Assembly: GCA_019454045.1 (NCBI GenBank)
Contig: SKCR01031860.1
Span: 62,001 to 126,000, forward strand
DNA length: 64,000 nucleotides
Direction: 5' to 3'
Source of the DNA: Zanthoxylum bungeanum
Lineage: Eukaryota > Streptophyta > Magnoliopsida > Sapindales > Rutaceae
Below, one piece after another: positions 44,132-55,363 of the stretch (position 1 is the stretch's first letter; the number at the start of each line of letters is the position of its first letter). The position numbers and the translations under genes were made by a program. The notes under the pieces are model-generated. The model saw nothing but the letters and a program-made list of their open reading frames with translations, was not told the origin of the DNA and did no database searches.

Positions 44132-44575
44132 TTATACTAAGCCACTTTCGTAGGGATCACGGTTGCATTTAGCATATGCAACAAGCCTTGAAACCCCAAG
44201 ACTTAACAGTTGTCTTTCTTTTTGAAATTGTGTATGTAATTTGCGAAAGGCTATGTGAACATATCCACTGGGATGCGTCTCAAGAGTTGAAGATATATCA
44301 TCTAAAGACTCCTTACTCAAGCCATCCCTAATGAATTTAATTTTGTCTTCGCGATTATCAGACACCATTCCTAAAGAACGACAATGAGTATTGCAATTCC
44401 AGCCAAGTGCACATTTGTAACAAACACCCATTTCCTTAGCTCTACGTTTCTTTGCATAGGTGCTTTTCTTCCAAAACCAGGCAGATGTAAAATAAAAGAG
44501 TCAGAAGACTCACCTGCCAATCAGACCCGTGCTTCAATTACCCAACGAATATCATTAGGAACACCATAGATTGTC
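44132..44575 (-). pseudogene. Second copy of the Athila extra ORF, fused to RT and frameshifted
   Basis: On the minus strand ILTIYGVPNDIRWVIEARV continues the RT-derived frame (44521-44575), then after a shift 44132-44431 reads MGVCYKCALGWNCNTHCRSL, GMVSDNREDKIKFIRDGLSK and ESLDDISSTLETHPSGYVHI. It closely matches the ORF at 35440-35988. The N-terminal ~30 residues are replaced by RT sequence, and the C-terminal ~25 by the UTR after a deletion joined at a short GGGG-rich match. The Cys spacing is CX2CX5CX3C here versus CX2CX4CX3C in the other copy. Confidence 0.85.
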
Positions 44576-45671
44576 AGTATCCTCATCCATTTGATGATTT
44601 CTTTCTTCACGACTTCCTTCATGATTGGATTGAGTCTCCGTTGATGCTCAACTGTGGGTTTGTACTCATCGTTCATCAAGATTTTATGCATGCAAAATGA
44701 TGGACTTATGCCTCGAATGTCTGTTATAGTCCAGCCAATGGCTTTCTTGTGCTCTCGTAATACTCTCAGCAACTTTTCTTCCTGCTCAAATGTTAGTGAA
44801 GAAGAAATAATAACAGGTAATTCAGAAGAGTTTCCAAGAAATGCGTACCTGAGATGGCTCGGAAGTAACTTCAGCTCCAACTGTGGTGGTTCTTCAATCG
44901 AAGGCTTGATTCGATCTTTCTTTGGCAGTTCCAAACTTTCAACTGGTGGTGTTGCTTTGAATCGGAATGGTTTGTCAAGGTAGTTGATACATTCCAGGAT
45001 TTCAGCATCTAGCTCGCTGTCAGACATGTTGGTGATGCAAGCTTCAAGTGTATCTGTGGGATTTGGCTCAGTATTTTGAACGATACTATCAACAACATCA
45101 ACTCTGAAACATTCTTCTTCCTTTTCATCGCTCGGGAATTTCATGGCTTTGAAAAAATTAAAGGTCACTTCTTGGTCCTGCACTTTCATGGTTAGTTCTC
45201 CTTTTTGCACATCAATCACAGTTTTACCTGTAGCCAAGAATGGTCTCCCAAGAATGATAGGTATTTCTTTGTCTTCTTCCATGTCAAGGATGATGAAATC
45301 TGCTGGGAGAATTAGTTGTCTACTTTCACCAGCACATCTTCAACAACACCTCTTGGAAATGCAAGTGTTCGGTCAGCAAGTTGCAATGAAACTGAGGTAG
45401 GCATTGCTTCTCCAATCTGCAGTTTCCTGTAAATAGAAAAAGGCATCAAGTTAACACTAGCTCCTAAATCACATAAAGCCTTACCGATGTAATGTTCTCC
45501 AATGGTGCATGGAACTGTGAAACTGCCATGATCTTTCAACTTCGGGGGAATTTTCCTCTGAATAATGGCGCTGCATTCTTCCGTTAATGCAACTGTTTCG
45601 TAGTCTCCCAATCTCCGTTTTCGTGAAAGAATGTCTTTCATGAATTTGACATAACTGGGCATTTCTTCCAA
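44576..45671 (-). pseudogene. Protease and truncated RT start of the minus-strand Athila element
   Basis: 45312-45671 holds the protease start with CDLGASVNLMPFSIYRKLQI; after a frameshift near 45300 the frame 44521-45282 gives IPIILGRPFLATGKTVIDVQ, then the Athila linker and the RT N-terminus (LLRVLREHKKAIGWTITDIR, HQRRLNPIMKEVVKKEIIKW). RT stops there, before any catalytic Asp, at an ATGAGG shared with the extra ORF. Confidence 0.9.
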
Positions 45672-47235
45672 GGCTTCTGCAAATGGGATGTTGATGTGCA
45701 GATTTTTGAAAACCTCCAGGAATCGAGCAAACTGCTTGTCCAGTTTGTTTTTCTGAAGACGCTGAGGAAAAGGTGGAGGTGGAGTGATCTGTTCTTTTTC
45801 CTTTGTTTCTTTTTCATTTGCCTCTTTTCCTCCATCTGTTGTTCAGCTTCTTTTGGAACTTCTTCTTGGGACATCTTGATTCCAACATCTTTGTTGATTT
45901 CAGTACCGCTTTTCAAAGTAATGGCTTGACATTGCTCCTTACCTCGGTTCCTTGGATTGGGTTCTGTGTTGCTGGGAAGATTACCTGGTGGTCTGTAACT
46001 CTGAGCATTGGCCAGTTGTCCGATTTGATTCTCCAGTGCTTTGATGGAAACTGATTGGCTCTGAAAGATAGCATCGTACTTGTTTAACTGAGCCAGCACT
46101 TCTGCTATTCCTGGTTCATTTGCCTGCTCATGGCCTTTGTTCTGTTGCTGGAATCCAGGTGGTGGATAGTTTCGCTGTTGGCCTGAATTATTGCTCCATG
46201 AAAAATTAGGATGATTCCTCCACCCTGGGTTGTAGGTGTTGGAATATGGATTGTTCCCCTGCCTGTTGAAATTGTTGACAAAATTCACCGTTTCTTCAAG
46301 TTGGTTCGACTCTGGTGTTCCTCCATATGGTGAACTTGTGGATCCAGTGGTAAGAGTTTCCATGAATTTGCATATCTGATCTAGCTTGGTGTTGACTGCT
46401 GTATTGGCTCCACTTTCATAAATTCCTGCAATTCTTTGGATCATGCTCCTTTCTGTTGGCCACAAGGAATTGTTGTTGGCCATTTCTTCGATTAGTTCCC
46501 AGGCTTGATCTTCTCCTTTTGCCATTAAAGCTCCTCCAGCAGCAGCATCGATTGTGGTTCTCATTATTCCAGAAAGTCCATTATAGAATGTTTGGACTTG
46601 AAGCCATTTTGGAATCTCATGGTGAGGACATTTCCGGAGTAAATCTTTGTACCTTTCCCAAGCTTCGTAGAGGGATTATGAATCTTGTTGTACAAAACAT
46701 GTGATGTCATTCCTCAGTTTTCCGGTTCTGGCTGGTGGAAAGTACTTTGCAAGAAATTTGGTGGCTAAAGTGTTCCAAGTTGTGATGGAACCTGCTGGTA
46801 GTGAATGTAGCCAAGCTTTAGCTCTGTCCTTCAGGGAATATGGAAAAACTCACAATCTTATTGCTTCTTCAGCTTCTCGGTTGTAATTAAAAGTGCCACA
46901 AACTTCTAGGAAGTTGCTGATGTGGGCATTGGGATCTTCAGTTGCATTCCCCCCAAACTGAACTGACTGCGGAATCATCTGAATGCATGTTTTGATGTCA
47001 CCCGCATTTGCTGGTAAGGGAGGAAGTACAATGCAAGAAATGAGTCTGTCAATCACCGGAATGGTTCTGTCTCGAATGGGAATTGGTGGTGCAACCTCCA
47101 AAGGTTTAGGTTCCATGTTGACTAAAGCTTCTTGGCCTTCTCGCCTTTCCCTTCTCAACTGTCTGATGGTTCTTTCAATTTCTAGGTCAAGCGGTCGTAG
47201 TTCAAAACTTCCGGTTCATCTCATGAAGTTTCTGA
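45672..47235 (-). pseudogene. Athila gag of the minus-strand element, two nonsense codons
   Basis: 46850-47158 is the N-terminal part (RRERREGQEALVNMEPKPLE, FGGNATEDPNAHISNFLEVC). A TGA where Arg is expected (TTG TGA GTT, near 46855) interrupts RL-VFPYSLKDRAKAWL, and a TAA replaces Glu near 46679 (QQDS-stop-SLYEAWERYKD). 45638-46564 continues MRTTIDAAAGGALMAKGEDQ, the Asn/Gln-rich tail, and the pre-protease linker, which changes frame near 45820. Confidence 0.9.
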
Positions 47236-47333
47236 AAACCTGAAACAAAAAAACAAAAACAATAATAAGTAAAAAGAAATTAGATACAAGTAAATGTATC
47301 TAACCTCTAAACTAATAGTAAAAGATAAATAAG

Positions 47334-47351
47334 TCCCCGGCAACGGCGCCA
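47334..47351 (-). other. Primer binding site (tRNA-Asp)
   Basis: TGGCGCCGTTGCCGGGGA on the minus strand next to the 5' LTR. Confidence 0.95.
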
Positions 47352-47357
47352 AAAACT

Positions 47358-49476
47358 TGACCGGCGTAAACACACGCGTATAACGCAAGCGCACGTATCG
47401 TTCTCAAGTAGTATAAAAAGTATCGATCCCACGAGGACTTAATACCTAAGCTATTAATTTTATGAGGTCAAATGATTACTAATATCTAACAGGTTGTTTG
47501 ATAGATTTGAAAAGGTGACGATTCTAAATTTAAAAATAAGTAAATAAAATTGTTCGAAAGTAGGTTTAAGAAAGTTCACTATTAAAAACTATCTAGGGTT
47601 GTGATTTCTTCCAATATCATTTTAAAGATGAAGTGGTTATCTTATAGTTGGATAAAATATTGATTTATTAACCTGGAACACTAAATTATGTAAAAGCCTC
47701 TTCCGATGGTCAACTACAAATATCCAGTATAACCTAATTGAACCATATGTCTATGTCAACCAAATTACCTGGATTCATTAAGATTAAGTTTCAATTATGG
47801 CTACCCCCGCCCGACAGGTATATTCCTATCCTGTAAGGAAATCTATTAAAGGGTTATCTATCCTCAAGGAAGATCGTGGGCTATTGAGTCTAAGGTCTTA
47901 AACTTAAAATCCTTATGTCTAGTTCATTTTAAGTTTACCAGTTCAATTTTATTAATGGCCAGTTAATAAAAAGCATTAAGATTAAGACTCAATAAATAAA
48001 CTTTTATATTACCCAAACTATAATTTAACCCCTTATAAACCGGTGATATTAGATTTCATCACAACCCCAGATAACTGGCTTAGTTACGACACATATTTAC
48101 GGGTAGTAAAAATTTAAATAAAATAAAAGACATAAAGTAAATTCTGAAAATTAAATATTGAAAAGTAAATTGCTGAAAAGTAAAAAAAAAAAAAAGTAAA
48201 AAGTAAAAAAAATAAAAAAAAATAAAAATTAATTACTGAAAGTAAATTGCTGAAAAGTAAATTACTGAAATTAAATAAAGTAAAAGTACAATAAAAGAAA
48301 ATGCTGGGGTTAGAGGATCAACTTTTATTACTACTATTTTAGATATCTCCCTTAATATAATATATTAACTTTGCGTGATAATTACCAACCAGCCATATAG
48401 GCGGTATTCTGATTAAGTCAAATTAATAATTAATTACCAACCGACCAACCAAGCGGTATCCATACTTAGTCAGGTTAAAACCAATTTATAATTAATTTCC
48501 AACCGGCCAATATAGCGGTATCCTCATTAAGTCAGATTTTAAATAGTTTATATTTTATATTTAAGGGAGATTAATCTAGATATCAATAATAAAAGCTTTA
48601 CCTTTTACCCCAGCAAAGGGGAGTTACCTCCTCATTGCTTGAAAAATAAAAACTGCAAAAGTAAAGAAAGAAAAGGTTTGTGCGTAAAAGTAAATTGCGG
48701 AGAGTAAAAACTGAAAAGTAAAGAAAAGAAAGTGCGAAAGCGGAAATTAATTACTGGAAGCTGTAAACAAACAAGATACAATCTTCTTATTTATTCATTA
48801 GGAATTTCAAAGAAGAAAGTATGAATTTTACAAATGAAATGGCTTGGTATTTATAGGCAAAATTTTGCCTATATCAAATCATCCATCAAATTCTCCACCA
48901 AATCCATTATTAATTTCTCCACTAATTACTCCACCAAATCCATAATTGCTCCACTAATTGCTTATCTTGTTTGGTGTTGATTTGATAATTTTTATTAATT
49001 ATTTATTAATTTATATTTTGCTTTGAAAATGATTGATAATGACCTTAATAATTACACATCACACACTTCTGGATGGTTCATCACTTTCGGTCATGCACTC
49101 TTCAGAATTAGAAAATATTTTCTCTTTCAAAGTTGTAGATCTTTGAGTCTTCCTTAATCTGGAACTTGAATCAGCTCAATCCGATATCTGAGTAAAAAGT
49201 TATGCCCAAAATATGACAGATGCGCAAAACTGGAATTCCCAAAACTGCACTTCGTCAAAACGCCCTTTCAAGTTTCCAATCTCCAAAATTAATATATCAA
49301 GTCCAATAATTGCCCATATTTGACCCATATTTCATCCTAAATGATTTCATTGAGACCCGATATTATTTTATCTGCAAAATAAACTAAAACACATCAAAAT
49401 GTTCATCAAACCAGAGAAACTAAACAAAATATTAAGTTAAAGGGGCGGTAAATATTGATATATTTTCCGCTCATCA
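47358..49476 (-). repeat. 5' LTR of the minus-strand Athila element
   Basis: 2119 bp, nearly identical to 41954-44062. TSD GTTAG follows at 49477-49481. Confidence 0.94.
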
Positions 49477-49803
49477 GTTAGCGAACTGATTTATTACACA
49501 TATATAAGAGAATCAATTCATCAATAGAATACTATTGTGTGGAATCATAACCCTATATGTTTGTGTCTTTTGTTTATTTTCCTTAGTATTTTCTTTTGTG
49601 TTTTTATTTATTTATTTATTTAGCAAATCCACATTCGACCAACCAATCAGCAATCATTCCTTTCTCCTTTTAATTAGATACCTGTAAATAAATAGTATCA
49701 ATAATTAATAACAACAATAGAAATTAAGTCATCGTGGGATCGATATTTTTATACTACTTGAGCGATACGTGCGCTTGCGTTATGTGTGTGATTTCACCGA
49801 TCA

Positions 49804-51409
49804 CCCATATAAAAGTTTATTAGAACTTTTATTAATTAAAAATTGCTTAAGTTTTGTTAAAAATTGCAAGCTTGAGCAAAGTTTTAATTAAGTTTGAGAA
49901 AGCCAAAACAAGCAAGAGTTAGAGAAATTAGCCTAAGTATAAGTTTTGTGAGAGAAGCTTTGGATGTTCTCTACAACATTTCAAGAATGAGAAATCAAGA
50001 TTGGATCTTGGAATCAAGCTTGCAAGCATTAAAATCAAGATTGGATCATAAAGTTAAGCTTGCTAACCTTGAAAGTTCTCCACAACATTTCAATAAGGAG
50101 AATTTCATTAGTGAGACATATAGTGATGAATTATGTATTGGATACATAATAGCATAGTTTGTGTGGACGCTGGATTTCGACAGAGGTCCACAATCAAGAA
50201 TTCAAATGAAGGGCACCAGCAAACCTGCAAAATAAGGGTAGAAAGAGCGAGGATGTTACTACCCACCGGTGTGGTGGGAGCCGTAGGCACTCCGACGTTC
50301 AAGTCAGTAGTGTGAATAAGTCGAAAGTAGGGAGAACAAGGTCTGAAGTTACCTCAGTCTCCGTTTGTTTGTCGTAAGGGCTATGGATGTAATGATTTCT
50401 TGAATGGTATACATTGGAATTTTCTTCTGTTCGATCATCTCTTTGCCTTGGCTTCTCTCTTTTTTAGGTCCTTCTGACATGGGGTCATTTAAACCTCTTC
50501 TACCAGTTGGATATGTTAATGTAGGGTTTATGACCGTAACTGTTGATTAATGGAGTTCATTATTGTAGGCGTTTTCCCAATCCAATTACTCATGAATCTG
50601 TTGGCATTCCTGAGCTGTTAAATCTGTGACGATGGGCCCTGGGTTGGTCTGGTCTCTCGGCCTAAAGCTGGTTTCTTAAATTAGATCTGATGGTGGGCCT
50701 CGGGGCTTTGGTTTCGTGATTGGCCCAAAGGTGGAATGACAGTTATGCCTTTGGGCCCAAATTTGGCCCGTACAGTTTGATGTAGAAATTAGGCTAATTA
50801 ATTGTGTACGAACACTTTGGAAGTATAAATACAATTTGCTTGTGATTGGGTCAAAAATATTCATGTTGGACATGGAACATAAAATTAGAGTTTGGAACTC
50901 TAGTCGATAGCTTGGAGCTACGACTACCATTCTAGAATCATTTGACCACCTTGTGGGTGACCTAGAATTATTCATGAGTCATTCATTGTGGGATTCTATT
51001 TTGGTTTGTATTTTGATTCAATATATATATATATATATTTGTTGTATAACATGTGTTGTGGTTGGTTTGAATTAAATTTTGTTTGGGTGTTTTTTTTTAA
51101 TGTGTTTAAAGTGTTTTAGAAAATAAAAAAAATGTTTCAGTATATTTTCCCGAGAGGGCAGCGGGCTGCAACATGCAGCATGTTGCATGCAGCAAGCGCT
51201 GCAGCGCACACCGAGAGCAATGTTTCCCTCTCCGATTTTATCCCGATTTGGTTTTTTCGGACTCAAATTTATCCATAAACACTTGTAATGGAATATTATA
51301 TTTCATTAAAATTTTAAAAATACACATATGTTTGATATCCATGGGATAGACTCACTTCTGCTGCACATGATACCGATCCGACCCTAGGGGTCCCACAACC
51401 GCCCCCACA
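49804..51409 (+). repeat. 3' LTR of the host copia element, last piece (with a solo LTR inside)
   Basis: Collinear with 23931-24980 (TATAAAAGTTTATTAGAAC, GAATCAAGCTTGC repeats, CCGAGAG block, GACCCTAGGGGTCCCACAAC), interrupted at 50162-50774. Ends at 51409 before TSD GAAGG. The open stretch 49894-50157 falls on the LTR repeats and is not a gene. Confidence 0.9.
50162..50774 (+). mobile_element. 613-bp solo LTR of an unassigned retroelement
   Basis: Absent from the sister LTR. Begins TGTGGACGCTGG, ends GGCCCGTACA, and is flanked by GTTTG on both sides (50157-50161, 50775-50779). No primer site, polypurine tract or coding region. The superfamily cannot be told from an LTR alone. Confidence 0.8.
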
Positions 51410-51414
51410 GAAGG

Positions 51415-51513
51415 TGTAGCATAATTACCACTAAATTGTGAATAAACTATTGTAATAATAAGCAAAGAATAATATATATGTATGCACGCGTATAATGCAC
51501 ATAACTATCATTA

Positions 51514-51564
<51 letters not shown>

Positions 51565-51953
51565 GCAGGCTTTTTAGCATCGCCAACTCCATAAACGACG
51601 CTAATTAATATAATATATAATTATAATTAATAATTTTTTATTATTATTACATGCGTTTTTAGAGTCACCAACTCCAAAAGCGAGACTAATTAATAATTAT
51701 AATTATTATTAATACTTATTATTATAGGCTTTTTATCGTCGTCTAAAATAGGCGACGCTAAAGGTAATACATTTAGTATCGTCAAATTCAATGACGACGT
51801 TAAAACCAACATACAACGTGGCTAATAAGTTTGACGCGTGATGTTGTTATTTTCAGCGTTGTCATTTTTTGGCGACGCTAAATGATATATTTAGCGATGA
51901 TTTTTTTGACGACGTTAAATCTTTGAACGTTAAAGATTTTTTTTCTTGTTGTG
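51415..51953 (+). mobile_element. Right part of the small CACTA element
   Basis: Subterminal motifs GGCGACGCTAAAGG, GACGACGTTAAA and GGCGACGCTAAATG, and a right end TTTCTTGTTGTG (51942-51953), inverse CACAACAAGAAA. With 22232-22526 it makes a roughly 0.83 kb element split by the copia insertion. It contains an (ATT)n tract at 51514-51564. Confidence 0.6.
51514..51564. repeat. (ATT)n microsatellite
   Basis: About 17 uninterrupted ATT units. Confidence 0.97.
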
Positions 51954-52903
51954 ATAATCTCTGATTGTCTAATTGTATTTGAATTGTTTATTTAATTTGA
52001 CGTGTTTTCTTATATATGAATGAAACTTTCTTTAACATATGCTTAAAACAATTATAATTGAAATAAAATTTATTATAAATTCAAACATATTCAGACTTTA
52101 CATTAAAAACAAACAAACAAACGCCTCAAGTGAATAATATAATCATATAGCAATTCTTAACACAACTCTCAAATGAATTGCAAGTAAGAAATATTTTTGT
52201 TTTTGTTTACGATTTTTTAATAAGATTAATTAAAAGAAATTAACCAAATACAAAGGGTTTAATGGAATTTGTTCCAAGAATATATAAATAACAGGATCCG
52301 ACGGCCTACCTATGAGAAACGACATTTTAACTCCTAGAAACATGATAGTCAACAAATTGGAATTTGTAAAGAGGAGAAATGTTGAATCAATAATACAAAA
52401 TTATTGTCGTATTTATTGAATAAATAGTATCTCGAATGATGGAGAAAAATACATATTCTTTGATGGTGAATGGCTGTGAAGCTTCGGCCACACATTAAGT
52501 TGGAATTTAAATTCAGCGCTAAACTTAGTTTTGTATGCAATTTTTTTCATAAAGTATAATTAGTAATTATTGAATGAAAATTTATATGTAATTAAACTCA
52601 ATACTAAATTCAAATTCAATAAGTACCTACACACGCAGTAGTGGAGCCTGAGCAGTGATAATTGTCCTCAATCAACTTAAAATTTTATTAAAATATCTCA
52701 TATAAATTAATAAAAAATCTCGTTTGCTAGTGAAATAATTTTAGTTTGCCAATAAAGAGTTTTACCACTTTTCATTTATTAAAATCAAAATTTGCTCCAT
52801 TTGAATCAAAATCCTAATTAAGCACTCCACACATGTGATTGATTTCTATAAGGTTCCGTTTGGTAGTGTTTTTGCAGAGCGGTAATTTTTATGTTTCAAC
52901 TTT
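51954..52903. other. Non-coding spacer
   Basis: AT-rich. No gene, repeat family or RNA that I can support. GGTTCCGTTTGGTAGTG at about 52850 resembles the start of some MITEs, but no matching end was found. Confidence 0.55.
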
Positions 52904-52920
52904 AAAGTGTTTGGTAAATA

Positions 52921-53108
52921 TGTTCACAATCGACCTAGGTCGGTGGTGTAAGGTTCAGAATCTCACATTGGTTCAGAATCTCACATTGAGGTCTTGGTTC
53001 AAATCCAAAGAGTGCTTAAAATCTGGGATAACTGGAGTTTTATCTGCTCTCTTAAACCCGGAAGGAATAATTTAATGACGGGATTTCCAACGATTCCAAA
53101 AAAAAAAA
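52921..53108 (+). mobile_element. tRNA-derived SINE
   Basis: About 190 bp flanked by a 17-bp direct repeat AAAGTGTTTGGTAAATA (52904-52920 and 53109-53125). It has a pol III A-box-like TAGGTCGGTGG, a B box GGTTCAAATCC (52996-53006) and a poly-A tail. An 18-bp unit GGTTCAGAATCTCACATT is tandemly doubled at 52952-52987. Structure and long TSD indicate LINE-mediated retroposition. The open stretch 52839-53075 across it is chance. Confidence 0.85.
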
Positions 53109-53125
53109 AAAGTGTTTGGTAAATA

Positions 53126-54824
53126 CATATCATTGTGATTTGAAAGTTACGATAAAAGGAGCTATAATTTCTTCAAAATATGCAAGTCTCTTTAAATTCC
53201 AATTTTATATGCTTAATCCCTAAATATCAAAATGCCAATGAAATTGGATTGACTTGGGCTAATCTTTTGTAGATGTAAAACCGGTTTTGGAATTAGAACC
53301 AATCCTAAAAAAAAGTATTCCTAACTATTAAACATTGAAATATGTCTTATTAAATAGGATATGCCATGTATCAGTTCCGGGTCGGATTATCATATTGTGA
53401 CAATGAAAAAAATGTTTTACAGTACGGGTTTGAAGCAACCAGAATAAACATTTTTATGTATCACAAAATGCTCAGAAAGTCCTGGTCAATACTCAACTTG
53501 CTACTGTTTTAAGATTCATGTCCTCTTTAATCGATATATCCTTCATTTGGGTCCTAGGCTCCTTGCTTTCTTTTTGGAGTAATGCTACTATTTCCGACGC
53601 AGATCATGATTTTGTTCTCGAATGAGTAAAAATTTTATACCATAATATAATTTTTTCTATTCGGAAACGAATTCGGACGTCTATATTGGATATAATATTA
53701 TTTTTTATTCTTTTTCCTGCTGGGTATTTCTTAAATTTTCCAATAAACCCTTAGTATTTGGTTTTCATTGAATTTTGTATTAATTTTTTTAAAAAAATTA
53801 TGATTATTAATTATTGGATAATAATTTATATATACTTAAATCTTAATTATTTATTATTATTAAACTTTTCATGTTGGGTCTTTCTTTTAATTTTTTTTCT
53901 CGTAAATCTTTAATAGATATAAAATAACATTTTAATGGTCAAAAACTCCACTCAAATCAAGACCAAGCAAAGAAAAAAAACTGAAAAATATTTTTGGCAT
54001 TAAAAAGTAATTTAGACCAATAGATAGCCATTAAGAGGTCTACCAATTAAATTGATTCATGTAGCTCTTAAATTGCAGAGTCACTTAGCGATTAATCAAA
54101 TTTTAAAATTGACCTAATTAATATTTTGTAAATTAATAAGAACAGACAACTTTCGAAGAATAATTTTGTCAAAAATAATTTAAGTGTTCTGAAAACAAAA
54201 TTTTACTCAAAACATGAAGATTAGTAAATAGAAGTCAATCAAGTCACGTGAGTAGTGCGTGTCCGAGATTTTACTACCGCTCAGGCGCTCACCATCAACG
54301 AAAATATAATTTCTTCATCATATTTATTGTAGTCTCTACTCTTGATTTAACTTTTTCCCCTTTTGACAAGGTCCAATTTGATCTATCACGTTTCTAGAAG
54401 TTTGAATGTGCATGCTCAAAAAGAATTCTCTAAGATGGCTCTTAACGTTTCTCGGGTCTGAAATAAATTTGAGAATTGTATTATTTAAGAGTCGACGAAG
54501 CACTTAATCATCGATTATTATTTGAACGATTTGATTCGGTCAATTTTGATCGCTTTAGATTGATACTGATTTATAATCGGTTAATCGGTCGATTTTTTAT
54601 TATACAAAAATTATTTGATTTCTTTTTTTAATCCATTTTTAATTTTTTAATATATATTTTTTTTTGGAGTTTTGAATCATGATTTTGTGTGGAAAAAAAA
54701 TATTTTCATTAGAAATGTTGAAGAAAATGAGAATATGTTTCGTTTTAAAAGAATTATTATTGAGATAATAATTTCTTAATTTATTATATTTTTTAAATAA
54801 GGATAAATTTATTTAATTGTATCA
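53126..54824. other. Non-coding spacer
   Basis: 1.7 kb of AT-rich DNA with poly-T/poly-A runs. No supported ORF or repeat. Confidence 0.55.
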
Positions 54825-54832
54825 AAATAGTC

Positions 54833-55355
54833 TAGGGGTGTTCGCGGTACGGTTCGGGTCGATTTTTTCATTTTTCACTTCAAATCGCGCGGGTTGGCGG
54901 TTTGGGAAATTAGAAACCGAAACCGCAAATTTGATAAGAAAAACCGCGGCGGTTCGGGTTGGCGGTTTGGGCGGTTCGGGTTGGCGGTTTGGGCGGTTCG
55001 GGTTGGCGGTTTGGGCGGTTCGGGTCGGCGGTTTGGATTATAAATTTTTTTAAGGAAATTTTGTGTGTTTCCACATAATAATTGAAGAAAAAAAATACAT
55101 AATTTTCATTTATATATTGCATATTGTCATATGATCATTAAATATCTTAAATTTCATGGTTAAAGAAGAAGAAATATATAAAATAATATCTAATTTGAAT
55201 GCGGGTTGGCGGTTTAGGCGGTTCGGGTCGCGGTTGGGTCAAAACCGCACACCGACCCGAAATCATTTTTAATTTTATTTCAACCGCGCGGTGCGGTTCG
55301 GGTTGGTGCGGTTCGGGTCGGGTTGCGGTTTGACCTGAAATCGTGATCACCCCTA
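54833..55355. mobile_element. hAT MITE with GC-rich tandem repeats
   Basis: 523 bp. Termini TAGGGGTG and CACCCCTA are perfect 8-bp inverted repeats, flanked by the 8-bp duplication AAATAGTC (54825-54832, 55356-55363). Inside, the 22-bp unit GCGGTTCGGGTTGGCGGTTTGG is repeated four times (54949-55036), with related repeats inverted or direct at 55200-55325. It encodes nothing; the Gly/Arg/Trp-rich open frames across it are products of the repeat. Confidence 0.92.
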
Positions 55356-55363
55356 AAATAGTC

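Larger units (their letters stand above)
41954..49476 (-). mobile_element. Minus-strand Athila element (family A), non-autonomous
   Basis: 7.52 kb with LTRs 41954-44062 and 47358-49476, TSD GTTAG (41949-41953, 49477-49481), tRNA-Asp primer site 47334-47351 and polypurine tract 44063-44077, all on the minus strand. Interior order: gag with two nonsense codons, protease in two frames, the first ~70 residues of the RT region joined straight to the extra ORF, then polypurine tract. Most of RT, RNase H, integrase, the LOG region and 3' UTR are missing. The LTRs look nearly identical, so this is a recent insertion and the youngest layer here. Confidence 0.95.
40413..49803 (+). mobile_element. Athila solo LTR (family B), split by a later insertion
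   Basis: Begins TGATGAGCGAAAATATATC at 40413, runs to 41953, resumes at 49482 and ends CACCGATCA at 49803: about 1.87 kb of LTR, no internal region. Flanked by CCCA on both sides (or 5 bp with one mismatch, GCCCA/ACCCA). Closest relative in the window is the solo LTR 56191-58023. It contains a 28-bp palindrome CCACCAAACATGC-TT-GCATGTTTGGTGG (40910-40937). Interrupted at GTTAG by the minus-strand Athila element. Confidence 0.88.
22532..51409 (+). mobile_element. Copia element with ~2.4 kb LTRs, host of nested insertions
   Basis: LTRs 22532-24980 and 29431-51409 (the latter interrupted), both TGTTGGAGTTGG...CCACA/CAACA, with the 5-bp duplication GAAGG on each side (22527-22531, 51410-51414). 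The interior 24981-29430 keeps primer site, leader, gag, protease, integrase, RT and RNase H in copia order, but with many stops and frameshifts. Removing the nested insertions leaves a second LTR of about 2.3 kb (29431-30527, 40202-40412, 49804-50161, 50780-51409) collinear with the first. Confidence 0.93.

Noticed and set aside
54817..55053. Gly/Arg/Trp-rich frame
   Set aside because: Product of 22-bp tandem repeats in a hAT MITE.
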